64,000 bases of DNA from Silene latifolia. Taxonomy: Eukaryota > Streptophyta > Magnoliopsida > Caryophyllales > Caryophyllaceae. Both the position numbers and the translations under genes were made by a program. The stretch spans positions 18,566,969 to 18,630,968 of the forward strand of contig NC_133538.1 of the NCBI RefSeq assembly GCF_048544455.1, read 5' to 3'. Under the pieces are notes generated by a model. It saw only the letters and a list, made by a program, of their open reading frames with translations. It was not told the origin of the DNA and did no database searches. Below, in pieces: positions 33,008 through 44,200 of the stretch (position 1 is its first letter; each line of letters opens with the position of its first letter).

Positions 33008-35199
33008 GAAGCTTTTTTCGAGCGATTATAGAGACTCCAACATTCGCGAAAGACTTTCGGCCAATAATAATATAAAAAGTTTGGTAATTAGATATAATAG
33101 AATATTATATATGTATTGAAGGAAGAGATAAATTCTACTACCAACATAAGTGCAATCAAACTTTAAGACTCAAATTTGTGTATATATGCCCCGTCCAAGA
33201 TTGCTTGCCAATACTATTTTTAATATTATCTCACAACTTCTTTTAAAACTATAAATTAAATGAATGTTGCTATTATTTTATATGTAGTCATAGTTGTTAC
33301 GAATTTGTGTCCGTTATATCTTGATGTGTTTGAATGTGTCTTCACTTTGATTTATCACTACTTGAATTTAATTGTCGCAAATTATATGCAGGTTTAATGA
33401 TAGTTTGATTCGGTGATGATAGCTTTGGAAGTGTGTATCAACTACTCCGTATGACTCAAGAGGTATTTTTAAAATTTACGGTTCACATATTTATTTAATT
33501 CAATACATTTTAATACTTATCATAAAGTCAGTTATTACTCATATACGAGATTGTATTAATTAGTGTTTCTTTTAAATCTTTTTAGCAGAAAATTATTTCA
33601 ACGCTATTTCAACTAATTATGGTTTTTTGTTTTATTTTCTCATCGACCGACTTTTTAACAGGTATTATTGAATTGGTTAACGCATGTGTGTTGGTAAGCA
33701 AGGACGATTTGATCATGTTGAAAGACAAACCTCGCTTTTAGAGTTGTTAGCATAAACTATTACATACAATTATCAAATTACTTTGTACTACAAAGTAATT
33801 TGATATATATACTAATAAATTTGCTAAGAAAAAATATTCAATAAAATTTTATTTTTTTTACAAAAAAGTACGTGTATATGAATAAAATACTGTCAAAGTA
33901 TCGATTCAAAGACCACCAAAAGTGTTACCTTTAACCTGGATCGGAGGGAGTATTTCTTATTCTCTAAATTATTTTGCAGGTATGTTACAGAATTGCTAAA
34001 CAATTAATGGTACCAATCAAATCTGAGACCTTTAATCTATTGATTGCATGAATGATACCAAAATTTCTCGAGATATAATTTACTCCTACATACTGAAATA
34101 TTAAAGATCTTCTTCGTTAGTATATGCAATTATACTATTATACATAGTTTTGGATTATTTTATTTTGTTTTATATCATTAGCTAGGGAAAAAAGTGAAAA
34201 ACGTCTTCATTTTTTGGTGGCTATATTGAAGTGGTGAAAAGTGTTGTCATTAATCTTTAAATAAAAGTTTGTTGTTGTCTAAAATTGTTGAATCTGTACT
34301 GTTGGGTATTATGGCGTAATACTATTACATACTATGAGTTACACAACTATAAAGACTCTGTAATTTAGTTGTACTCGACATTCACATGAACTTTTGACTT
34401 ACAAATCATATCAAATTGTACATTATAGTGTTTTTATTAGCATTGAAAACAAAAATTATTATAATTAATCAAGTTTTCAATAAATTATGACTAGCCTTCT
34501 ATTTGAAGTTTCAAATGAGAATATAAACATATATATGTAAAATACTCTTTGCGATTCAACATATTCTTTACGTTTTATTAAAATATTCCTCACAAAAGAA
34601 TAATAGTATAAAGAATCTTTTAAGCCACAGGTAATACATTGTATTAATTTGCAAGCCGATGTAAGTTTCCGAGAAGAGAAAGGAGTACTCGAGTAGAAGA
34701 TAATACGGAGTATCATATAAGAAGTTTTATTTTAAGATGATAATTATGCATAAGAAACTCGTATGTACTAATCAAACCATATATAGCCTCCGGTATAAAA
34801 ATCTAGACAAATTCCAATTGAAGATTATAAACTTTTTGGACTTTAATATTAGAATGTGTGATGATTTACCAAAAGACTTTTAAAAGACACTCCAATTCAA
34901 CAATATTGAAATACTTTCAAATAGTTAATAAAACCGCATCTTAATAAATCCATATGCTATTAGATAGGATAATAATGATGCGAAAAGTTTCAAATGGAAC
35001 TAGAAGATAGAAAATAGTTACAAACCAATAGCATAAGCTATTGAGTTTGTATAGAATACCATATTAGTTACGTATTAGGAATGAATATATATGCCCAAAA
35101 CAGTTAAAAAAGTTAAACGATTAACTTAAGTTTGGTTAGTAGTATGATTGTTTTATAAGTTTGATTGGCGGGATGACACTTCTAACCTTATGAGTTCCT

Positions 35200-35445
35200 T
35201 CTATTCCATTTTTATTATCCTATTTCCTCCAAAAACCCACAATTATTGTCTCCTTACTAAATTTTGTAAGGAAAAATTGTAAACCGTCAATATTACTCCT
35301 AGATAATTTAGCTACCATCATCTTCATCCTAATGATATTGTCTCCATTCCTTTTAATTTAAAGGATAGAGTATTAATTTCACTCTATTTCTTAAATTCTT
35401 ATAAAAAAGGAAAGTATGACTAAAAGTGGAATGGAGGGAGTATAT
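35200..35445. mobile_element. Possible Stowaway-like MITE in Helitron A
   Basis: CTATTCCATTTTTA near 35208 pairs with TAAAAGTGGAATGGAGGGAG near 35419-35438. The right end, GGAGGGAGTA, is the usual Stowaway terminal sequence next to a TA duplication. The left end is less clear. Confidence 0.4.
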
Positions 35446-35524
35446 ATAATCGCTCATATTACACTTTAGGATAAACGTTAACATTTTCAGTTACAACATT
35501 TTACACGGTAGAATACAACAAAAG

Positions 35525-35554
35525 GCCCGTGCATCGCACGGGCATTAAATCTAG
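35525..35554 (+). other. Helitron A 3' terminus (hairpin and CTAG)
   Basis: A perfect 8-bp stem with a 3-base loop lies 7 bp before the terminal CTAG. The same terminus occurs at 54093-54122 and 58069-58097, which defines the family. Confidence 0.9.
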
Positions 35555-36489
35555 TCTATATATTATTAAAGGAAACTTTTTTCGAGCGATTAGAGAGAGT
35601 CCAACAATTATGAAAGACTAAATATTTTTTTAATTTTATTTTTACAAAATGTCAGTTAAATTATTATACTTCTTAATGGTCTTTGATTGTGTTTCAAAGT
35701 CGAATGCATGTAAGAGATCGAATTAGAAGCAAAAAGCCATCATAAAAGATATAATTTGTGAGGAATATTAAACGTAAAATAACTCTTAAGCTACGTATAT
35801 ACTCCTATATATACCTAATATACCCTTGCCTAACCCTCCATTCGATTCTTCGGTTCTTCCTATTATTTCACGTGATGCCTATTTTATTTGCTCTTGCATT
35901 TGTTCTTCTAATCCAGTTGATAGTTAAGAACGTAATTTTTTTGTTTCTATGTGTAACTATTTTTGTAGTTTATCAAAAAAAGTTAATATTTTCTATTTTT
36001 TTTTTTTTAGTACTTCCACAGTGTTCCACGCATATTCTCCGTCTTACCGTCTATAAAGGTATGCAATCCAAACTTTTGAGTTTTTGTTTTGATGTTTTCC
36101 GATTAGTTTAAAGCATAATCGCTAATTATGATCACAGATCATATATGTGAAATTATCAAATGAGAAACAAAATTTGTTATTGAAGGTACGTCAACAACTT
36201 ACTCAATATATATACGGAGTATAATACATAATTTTTTAGAACGTAAATTCAAGGGGTCTTTTAGTTGCTCTTGCTCACTTTTATGATTTAGCTAGGATCA
36301 TGTTCTTTAATATAGCTCATTCACATGCTTATTTTTGTAATGACAACTGTTTTTTTTTTATTTCATTGCTTTTTTTTTCAACATAACATCCTAATAATGA
36401 GTTCTTATTTACAGGGGCTTTCATAAAATTTTGCCATATTTTCTTATATAATCATGTTGAGTTTATGGATTCAACACTACTACAAAACT

Positions 36490-36775
36490 TGTGATGGACA
36501 TCGGACTTTTCGCTATATGGACATCGGATACACAACCGATGTAGAGTTTGGTCATGTCCATTGTGGATTAATGGACATCGGATTTTAAACCGATGTCCAT
36601 TAAAATTTGCACATCGGATTTTTAGGAAAACTGATGTCTATTTGATCAATGGACATCGGATTTTTAGGAAAACTGATGTCTATTTCATCAATGGACATCG
36701 AATTTTTAGGAAAATCGATGTCTATTTGATCAATGGACATCAGTTTTTTTGCAAAAATCCGATGTCTATAATTAT
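36490..36775. repeat. Subterminal repeats, left end of CACTA
   Basis: Repeated ATGGACATCGG-type units and their inverse CCGATGTCCAT occur at least nine times. Such arrays are transposase binding sites in CACTA elements (family knowledge). The right-hand counterpart is 40225-40390. Confidence 0.85.
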
Positions 36776-37291
36776 TATTTTTTATAAAAAAAAATATTAC
36801 GATGTTGCCTTTATTAGTCGTACACATGATGACAATGCAAAATGATTCCACAATCAACAAAAAATATCTGTATACAATCAATCGGTTATCCAAAGCCAAT
36901 TACAAAAAAAATTCATCTACATAATGTGTCAAATTTACTTAGACGACTAACCTATACAAAAATATAAACCGATATGTAAACTGACTAATTGTTTAAAAAA
37001 AAGGCCGAAGAGACAAGACTACTTGGCAGCCTCAGATTTGCTCATCTCCCATTGGACATATTACCAAGAGAATCTGGTTCAACACAACAAAGTTAACGAG
37101 AAAACAAAAATATCAACATATAAATCTGGCTCAACACAACAGTTCAATGATGCATATAAGTACACGCCGATCACAATCCTCAAGATTTCAAGTCACAAAC
37201 AGGTAAGCTAAAATACCAAGACGTTTCAAGAATCTTGAAAGCAACAAACAATTTCTTACTTTTGAACTAACTCACAAAATAGGGAAAGTAC

Positions 37292-37351
37292 CTATTGCAG
37301 ATATTCCTCAACAGTTGTTGCTTCAGTTGGAAAAACATCCTCGTATGTAGT
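37292..37351 (-). pseudogene. NUP93: Captured NUP93 exon (second piece)
   Basis: Exactly 20 codons lie between an acceptor (CCCTCTGAAG|ACT) and a donor (TAG|GTACTT). They read TTYEDVFPTEATTVEEYLQ followed by TAG. Plant NUP93 (a nuclear-pore inner-ring scaffold protein of the Nic96 family) has FELK-TTFEDVFPAEATSVEEYLQQ at this place, so the match is near-complete and the last Gln codon has become a stop (CAG to TAG) at the splice border. It joins in frame to 37871-37937. It is a fragment only; the rest of the ~800-residue protein is absent. Confidence 0.85.
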
Positions 37352-37870
37352 CTTCAGAGGGAAAAAAGACTTAAAAAAGAATTAGGTACTCTATACACTG
37401 AGCAACAGCAACAAATCTTTAGTCTCGAAATGATTTACGGCCAGTTAACATGAATCATGTGGGACCATCAAAGTGAGGTGAGAAAAATGGAAAGGGGGAG
37501 AGAATGAAAAATACAATAATAAAACAAAATAAGTACGCAACATCATCAGTAGAGTCCATATTTTCTATCAAAACATGTAACTACACAGTTACTTATCTAG
37601 CTCTCTCTTTCCAACCCTCCATTTAATCTCTTGTAATCATGTTATGCATCTTCCTGCTCAAAACATCTACTGTCATATAGTCAATTTTCCAAGTGTCAAA
37701 GCGCATTCTACTGCCCTTAACAGTTGACACTACCACAAACAGTTGCCCAAATCTAGAAAATAAGTCACTACATAACTTTGAGATAGTCCGCATTACGCGC
37801 ACAAATTTTAGGAGGCAATGCTAGCAAGAAGAATTAGGTTCACTCATAGGAAGAATGCAGCAACATTTAC

Positions 37871-37937
37871 CTTAAGCTCAAAAGACTTCAGATCCCTTGC
37901 AAGTTGCTCGGCGTTAATCCCCTCACGATCTAACAAC
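37871..37937 (-). pseudogene. NUP93: Captured NUP93 exon (first piece)
   Basis: The exon is bounded by an acceptor (CATGTCTGTAG|GTTG) and a donor (CTTAAG|GTAAATG). It encodes LLDREGINAEQLARDLKSFE and LK, matching the plant NUP93 N-terminal segment (LLAREGINAEQLARDLKSFELK). The intron between this and the next exon (37352-37870) is retained with normal borders, so the capture was of genomic DNA, not of a transcript. The NUP93 identification is from memory of the family. Confidence 0.85.
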
Positions 37938-38449
37938 CTACAGACATGAAGCACATGAGTCCTTAAATGAAAGCATAATAGTGAGAGAGAGTAACTAGCG
38001 ATTAAACAATTGGGCATCAAACTGGAAGCAGAATAGCACCGTTGCCTTGGTTTGGGAATACTATAAAAGAGGGAAGTTTAGGAAGGGAAAGCACTACGTA
38101 AAACAGCCAAATACCACAAACCAATTTTATCCCACGTATGTGGGTTTCTAATAGACTAGCCACAAAGTTTCAATTCAATGACAGAATACTGACAAGCTAC
38201 CAATAATAAGTTAAGCAGTCACCATATGTCAATGACAGAATGGTTATGTCTTAGAGACCCTTAGTTAAATCAACAGGAAAACAACAACCATGACATTAGC
38301 CTAGTGTCTTGGATTACCTTTCCCTCCCGTTCTTAATCTCCCCCATCTTCATCTCTCAACAACCATTATATAATGTAAACGATTGGCTAAAAGAGCAGCC
38401 ACGAAAATATGAACACTCAAGACAATAAATAACTTTATGAAGAGCATAC

Positions 38450-38491
38450 CTTGATTCCAGCTGCAAATTGAGCTTGCCATCCATTGCAGAG
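38450..38491 (-). pseudogene. Possible upstream exon spliced to NUP93 piece
   Basis: A 42-bp segment between CATTCCAG| and AAG|GTATGC reads SAMDGKLNLQLES. It splices in phase (AG+G = Arg) to the NUP93 exon at 37937. The residues do not match NUP93 upstream sequence as I know it, so this may come from another gene or be a chance frame. A still more upstream candidate, 39026-39081, also has good borders and the right phase. Confidence 0.4.
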
Positions 38492-39438
38492 CTGGAATGC
38501 CGAAACAATCAGTTCAAAACAACAGCTCACCTAAAGTGATAAATAGGAATTCATTGCATTTTCACAAGAAAAAATACATTGATGGTTCTCCGAAATGGCC
38601 ACCTGGCCGACTATCTTGTTCATGAAATGTTCAGCTAAATGTTATACAAATAAATGCAGCATTGATGATAATGCTCAGCTAACATAAGTAACAATCCATT
38701 GATGGTTCCCCGAAATGTGCCACATCCATATCATGTTAACATAAGTATGAGTTACGGTTGCTTTGATGATCAAGACAAATCCCGAACAAGAATAATCGAT
38801 GTAATTGATGATAATGCTCAGCTAAATGTTATACAAATAAATGCAGCATCAAAGGGAGACAATGATCTTACAATTGGCGCGCAGAATTCAAACAACAAAA
38901 GGATGAGTCGGCTAACCATAGGTCAATTTACTAACCTGGGTCAGAATAGAGAACTTGAATTCAGTTACAAATCATGTACAGATAGAATATGCAAGCAATA
39001 CCATGATAGTACAAGGATAGCTCACCTGGAGTACACCTGCCATGTGCGGAGAATCTGTCTTAATTTCAGTAATTTCATTCCCTATAATTGATTGTAACGG
39101 CTTGATTTATCAGCCTAAATAGCGGCTGATGTATGACACTCATTATCTATGAAATCACAATCTTCCTCTTTCTCTCATATTCCTCTCTTAAATGTTACTC
39201 CTGCGTTCTTTGCTCAAGTGATTCTTCTTAAGTTATCATCACTGCAAAGATTGAATTTGTCCGTAGTCTATCAAATTGCTTGAACATCTACAAATCCTAT
39301 CACAATACCATCAAAGTCACTACTTGTGTTGCTTCATTCACTACCTGAATAAACCCAATTATAAAAAATGCTATGTTTACTAAAACAGATTGCAACACAA
39401 GGGAACCAAACATACAAGATAGAGACTACTGATTGCAC

Positions 39439-39555
39439 ATAATTATTTGAAGGAGCAATTCTAGCAGAGGAGTACTCGAAGACTTTGATCCACCTAGATT
39501 CGCCATCAGTCGCAAACAATTCATTGTCTCTTTCAAACTCTATACTCCCATTAAA
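39439..39555 (-). pseudogene. COP1: Captured exon of a COP1-type WD40 protein
   Basis: The minus strand encodes SIEFERDNELFATDGESRWI followed by KVFEYSSA. COP1, the RING/WD40 ubiquitin-ligase component that represses light responses, has SIEFDRDDELFATAGVSR.IKVFDFSS at the first WD repeat. The agreement over about 30 residues is high; the related SPA proteins are a weaker match. A donor GT follows at NNY|GTGCAA (39438). Only this fragment is present, and the orientation is the same as that of the NUP93 pieces, so both could be part of one chimeric transcript. Confidence 0.75.
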
Positions 39556-40224
39556 ACGAGAACATCAGAAACAGTCCTGAATTAACCTGATTTAAAGCAT
39601 GGAGCAGAAAAAATAGAGGCACATCAACAAACAAAACACGACATAATTGACTACAATTAACCTTCAAGCAAATGATATACTTCCCTAAATTGGCCACAAT
39701 AAAATACTAACAAATCAAATTGAATACAAATGACACAAAATTTATAAATTACAAATTTCTATTCCTCAAAATTTATACTAATAACTATAGAAATATATGA
39801 AAAGTAGTTGTACCAATGAAGCGAGTAGCTGCGGGCCGGATAGGGTGACGTAAGGCGGTACGCTAGCGACGGCCTGTGCGTGGTGGTGGCAGAAGGTTAT
39901 TGTTGGGGCGAAAGGGTTATGGACTATGGTGAATTGGATAGAACGGTAGCGGGAAAATGGATTGTGGTGGTTTGCGATCAAGGCAAGGGAACGATGGGGT
40001 GTGGTCGGCGGTCATGGGCGATGGGGTGGTGGTCGGCGGTTATGGGCGAAGGTGTGGTGGTGTGCTTTTGAGTGAGGCAAGGGAACGAATGGGTTAGGGC
40101 GAGGGATGTTGAACGAGTAAGTAACTGTGAGTAGAGTAGTTAGGTTATAGTAAAGAGTGAACGAGTGATAGAGAATGGAGATATACGCGGATGAGTTACT
40201 TAAAGTCAATCTTGGGGAAATTAA

Positions 40225-40390
40225 TAGACATCAGATATTGTATATGTCTGATGTTATTTAAAATGGACATCAGTTTTTAAGTTGAACTGATGTATATTAA
40301 ATTATGTAGACATCGGTTTTTTTAGATCTCCGATGTCTATTATTTTGTACATCAGTTTTCTAAAACTCCGATGTCTATAAAGTGATGTCC
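40225..40390. repeat. Subterminal repeats, right end of CACTA
   Basis: Alternating ATGGACATCAG/GACATCGG and inverted CCGATGTCTAT/TGATGT units mirror the left end. Confidence 0.85.
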
Positions 40391-41951
40391 ATAACGCTTT
40401 TTGTAGTAGTGCAAGTACCTAAGAGGGGGAGGGGGTGAATTAGGTACTCTTTTTAAAAAATTTAACTTCAACTTTATTGGATTAAAGTAAGTTAAGTGAA
40501 CAAAAGAGATTAGAGGATACTTTGAATAATATTGAAAGATTGAACAAGTATCACGATGAATGTTTGCTGAAGTATGAAAGCAACAATCGTTCGATCGTAT
40601 CTATTTGTCTCGGTTTGTGAAGTATGACTGCAGACCAAATGCGACAAAGATGATGAACCGTTACTTCTAAGGTTAAGCGAAACAAAACAAACAAACAAAG
40701 TAAATTGCAAATGGAAATAAAGTAAACACTTGAACACGAGATTTTTGAATTGGTTCGGCAAGAAACTCAAGTGCCTACGTCCAATCTACCTTTTTATTAC
40801 TTTCCTTTAGTGATCTACTCCGACAACTAAAAGACCCTTGTAATAAAAGACGCCAACCTACTCCGGTTGCAAAGCTAGTACAAGAACTACTCCGTTCTTA
40901 TGACAAGCTAACTCGCAATCTACTCCGATTGCCAAGAGTTAAAGGACTACTCCGTCCTAGAATTCAACAACTCACAACCTACTCCGGTTGTCAAGAGTTA
41001 AAGACTACTCCGTCCTAAACTCTACTAACACACTTAGAATGTTATAGGATCAAGTTTCCACTAACACATTCTTAACAAAGAATAGAGGTGGACAACTTTT
41101 ACAAGATCAACAATTCATAAGCAAGAGAGTTTAGTATAGAAAAGCAACAGTAGCCACGACTGTAACAACTTGAAGACACTTGAAGACTTTTAAAGATTTT
41201 TGCAAATAAAACACGATTTTTAGCTTTAAAAATAATTTGCAAAGATGGAAGAATTATTTCAGAAAATTCTTGAGGATTTATGGAGAGGATGCACGGTTTA
41301 TATAGAGGAGGTGAGTGAAGGGGTTGCTAGGGTTTTGAAGGGTCAAAGACCTCACATGTGAAGGGCAATAGCAACAACCCAAAACTTGCACCAAAAAGGC
41401 CTCTTTTGCAAGGGTAAGAATAGAGAAAGAAGGTTTGAAAGATAACCTTAAATGCTCATGCAAAATCAGAAAACAAAGGATGTGAGACAAGTCACATGAT
41501 GACAAGTTAACACCAATATGGCAAAAAGCATTTCTTGTTTTCTTAAAGACCAAAGGATTGAATTTGCACAAAGAGGAAACATTTTGAATAATTCAAACCA
41601 CTCTTTAAAGAATACCATCTCCTTAATAAAAATCTGAATTTTTATCTTTGAAAGTACAAGTCACGTGAAAGCTTTTGAAAGATAAAAGGGACTTCAAGTT
41701 TTTACGAGTTGTGGCATAATCCAAACAGCTGTTTGCGTGTGAAAGCAACAGTCGTCTGGACTGTTTCTATTACTCTAGTATACTCTACTTTCTTGCTTGT
41801 ACATTAGATGGCACTTGACTAAATACAATGGGATGATTAACAACTTCAACACTTCTTAATCCAAGCTTGATTACATCATTAATCCTGAAAAGGTAAACTA
41901 AGATAACACAAATCAAATGGGCATGTTATCATCAACATAAGGAACCCAACA

Positions 41952-41966
41952 AATTCCCCCTTTGAT
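41952..41966 (-). other. Polypurine tract of Sirevirus-like element
   Basis: On the minus strand it reads ATCAAAGGGGGAATT directly before the LTR start TGTTGGGTTCC. The gap to the extra ORF (41967-42490) shows no other feature. Confidence 0.75.
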
Positions 41967-42490
41967 GATGACAAGCCCCAAACGAATGTATAAGCAATGT
42001 AAACACCTTCATTCAAGATTTTAAGCAAGCAAGATCAAATGATAGAGAAGGGACAATATTACCTTACGTAAGGCAAAAGCTAGAATCAAACTACCATGAC
42101 AATTTTACATTGCCCCAAAACAAGAATCAAGCTAAGAAGGTTAGGCAAGACATTGGTTTAATCAATAAGCAAAGAGATTCAAAGCATGAGTTTACCTTTT
42201 TCCCCCTCTTGACATCATCAAACGGATAGGGATGTCACAAGCATTAGAGTGCAAATAGTCATAGGAAAACACAAAAAGACACATGGAAGTGTGACAAGGT
42301 AACAAAGTCAACATAAACAAGGATTAAGCATAAGCTAACCAAAGTTCAACATAGCTAAACAAAGTTTAAAGTACACCACCAAATGTCAAAATAACAAGCA
42401 AAGAAAATAAGTCTTAGAAAGGCACAACCAAGGTGGAACAAAATGAAGGGGTACGGGTAAAGGTTAATAGGCCGAGAGGAAAGGGAAAGG

Positions 42491-44200
42491 CTAAAGAGAG
42501 GAGGCTTGTTCACCATCCGAGCCACTACCCAAAGGATCATCATCCATATGAGCATCTTCACCAACTTCTTTCGTTGACACAAGGGTGGAAATAATATCCA
42601 CCTCTCCACGGATGAGGTCCAAAGTAGAAGCAAGGGCCGAAATTGCCAAGTCCTTTTGACGAGCATCTTCCCTAAGCCACGCACCTAACTCAGCCACGGC
42701 ATTGAGCACTTCCCGCATACCACCCGTATTCACTTGACTTGATGACCCAACCTCCGGGTCCTTCTTAATTTTTACAGAAATCAATTCATCATTTTCAATT
42801 TTGATCAACATCTTCCCCATTTGCCCATCACTCATAACATCACACATATCCAACGAACCCAACCTAGTGTTCACCAACACCCCTTGTGCCTTGAGCACAA
42901 CCGATAACCACATGCCATAGGGTAGGTAAATCATACTAGAAGAAGGTCGACGAAGCTTGGTCGAAATAAGGTGAAAACGTTTGAACATTAACCCGACTAG
43001 GTTCACCTTCTTATGGGTAGCAATATGATAGATTAAGTATTGTTGGGCTATGGTGAGTTTTCCCCTATCACCCGAGGGATAAATAGACCTACAAAGCATG
43101 TTGAAAATGATACGGAGAGGAGGAGGGATTTGGGTATTGCTAATTGGACCAGGGGAGACAGTTTTGGGACACACGGTTTGAGCAATACTAAGAGGTGAGG
43201 CATACGGTAAGGCAACCCAAGTTTCGGAGGGGAGTTTGTCATAGCCTCCGACTGGAATATTAAGAGCAGTAGCGAAATCAGATTGAGACAATTTAAGGGG
43301 CTTACCGTTCACCTTAGCCGTAAGAGTTTCACCCGACTTGTCAACCCTAACAGTTGCAAAGAACTGTATCACCTCGCTCACAAACACCGGCTCACGCATC
43401 TCCAATAGCTTCTCCCAACCTTGAGCTAGAACCATATCACGGACTGAGTGAAAAGCAGGCGGCTCGAACCAAGTTTGATTATAAACCCGAGGAGAGTGAA
43501 TTGCTTTGATGTTCATCAACCTTTCACAATTTTTGTAAATTGAAGTAGGGAGGTCAATACTCTCAAGGTGATCCCAAACGATGGCCAAGTCCCATTTCGA
43601 GGTTAGGGAGACCGGATCCGAGGGAGAAAGGTATACAAGCTTTTTCTTCAATGGTTTCGATTTTTTCTGAGGAGGTTCACTTGGATTTACAATTGGAGCA
43701 TCAACAGTGGGGTTGTCAACATTACTCTGCTCGATAGTTTCTGAAATTGGGGGTAATTGAGATGAGGAGGCTTTTTCTTTTCTTTTGTTGTTCTTTTTCG
43801 CCGGAGTCGGGTCAGACTCGCCGGACTTAGACGGATTTTCATTTAAATCAAATTCGGTTTCTTCTTCAACATCTTCAACAACCACTGTAACCGGTTCAGA
43901 GGAGGAGCTCGGAACAGTGGAGCTTTTCTTCCGACCACCACGTGTGCGCCGTCCTACCATTGTGGAGATGGGAATGTCGTCGGATGATGGAGGGTCAGTG
44001 GGGTTAGGTGATGGTTGTGGGTTAGGTGGATCTGGGTTTGTTGAAGGGGTCGTGTTTGAGGTTTGAGGTGGCAATGCGTAGGATGTTTTGGTTGGGGTCA
44101 TTGTTGGAGTAGTTGATGTCGGTGGGTTGGATGTGACAGGTGGTGAGGTAACTTTTGTGGGTTTGATGGGTATGGGTGTGTTAAATGATGTTTTTACCAT
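42491..44200 (-). CDS. Third ORF in envelope position of the Sirevirus-like element (569 codons)
   Basis: It lies between RNase H and the 3' LTR, where SIRE-type elements carry an extra gene. Residues 1-200 are P/S/T-rich with a basic patch (GRRTRGGRKK) and end in PQKKSKPLKKK. Residues ~205-460 form the conserved part (KNCERLMNIKAIHSPRVYNQ, VSEVIQFFATVRV, LSQSDFATALNIP, YLIYHIATHKKVNLVGLMF), which I associate with the 'putative plant transposon protein' domain. A C-terminal acidic tail (MDDDPLGSGSDGEQ) closes it. I see no convincing signal peptide or membrane anchor, so calling it an envelope protein would go beyond the sequence. Unlike gag-pol, the frame is intact. Confidence 0.75.
   Translation of the reverse strand: MVKTSFNTPIPIKPTKVTSPPVTSNPPTSTTPTMTPTKTSYALPPQTSNTTPSTNPDPPNPQPSPNPTDPPSSDDIPISTMVGRRTRGGRKKSSTVPSSSSEPVTVVVEDVEEETEFDLNENPSKSGESDPTPAKKNNKRKEKASSSQLPPISETIEQSNVDNPTVDAPIVNPSEPPQKKSKPLKKKLVYLSPSDPVSLTSKWDLAIVWDHLESIDLPTSIYKNCERLMNIKAIHSPRVYNQTWFEPPAFHSVRDMVLAQGWEKLLEMREPVFVSEVIQFFATVRVDKSGETLTAKVNGKPLKLSQSDFATALNIPVGGYDKLPSETWVALPYASPLSIAQTVCPKTVSPGPISNTQIPPPLRIIFNMLCRSIYPSGDRGKLTIAQQYLIYHIATHKKVNLVGLMFKRFHLISTKLRRPSSSMIYLPYGMWLSVVLKAQGVLVNTRLGSLDMCDVMSDGQMGKMLIKIENDELISVKIKKDPEVGSSSQVNTGGMREVLNAVAELGAWLREDARQKDLAISALASTLDLIRGEVDIISTLVSTKEVGEDAHMDDDPLGSGSDGEQASSL

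Larger units (their letters stand above)
32957..35554 (+). mobile_element. Helitron A
   Basis: The 3' end is classical for a plant Helitron: an 8-bp hairpin GCCCGTGC-ATC-GCACGGGC (35525-35543), then CATTAAATCTAG. The 5' end is placed at TC (32957), just before a (TA)n run and the shared family start AATAAAGGAAGCTTTTTTCGAGCGATTA (first part at about 33000-33027). The preceding base is A, as required for insertion between A and T. The interior is AT-rich and holds no helicase gene; stretches with GGAGGGAGTA (33952, 35427) look like ends of Stowaway-type MITEs. Non-autonomous. The 5' end is less certain because of the microsatellite. Confidence 0.75.
36475..40411. mobile_element. Non-autonomous CACTA (En/Spm) element with captured gene pieces
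   Basis: The termini CACTACTACAAAACTTG and CTTTTTGTAGTAGTG (inverse of CACTACTACAAAAAG) are flanked by the 3-bp duplication CAA (36472-36474, 40412-40414), all diagnostic of the CACTA superfamily. Subterminal repeats of the type GGACATCGGATTTT and ACCGATGTCC occupy 36490-36770 and 40220-40400. No transposase is seen. The 3.2-kb interior contains exon pieces of NUP93 (37292-37937, perhaps to 38491) and of a COP1-type gene (39439-39555), both on the minus strand. This makes it a Pack-CACTA. Confidence 0.93.
36455..41951 (-). repeat. 3' LTR of Sirevirus-like element, split by CACTA
   Basis: It consists of 36455-36474 (TGTTGAGTTTATGGATTCAA) plus 40415-41951 (...GGAACCCAACA). The rejoined sequence equals the intact copy at 50262-51820. 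The ends TGTTG/CAACA form the inverted terminal repeat. Confidence 0.93.

Noticed and set aside
35525..35543. GC-rich hairpin resembling a bacterial terminator or an RNA gene
   Set aside because: The same hairpin followed by CTAG occurs three times at Helitron junctions, so it is the Helitron 3' terminus.
38699..39091. Plus-strand frame of 130 codons in the CACTA element
   Set aside because: It is antisense to exon-like segments, contains locally duplicated phrases and shows no domain. I prefer the minus-strand exon reading, though neither is certain.
39880..40071. GC-rich plus-strand frame of 63 codons near the CACTA right end
   Set aside because: It consists of repeated GGTGGTCGGCGG-like phrases and shows no similarity to any family I know.
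42491..44200. Calling the third ORF of the Sirevirus-like element an envelope glycoprotein
   Set aside because: No signal peptide, no clear membrane anchor and no fusion-like segment is visible. Only its position supports that name.
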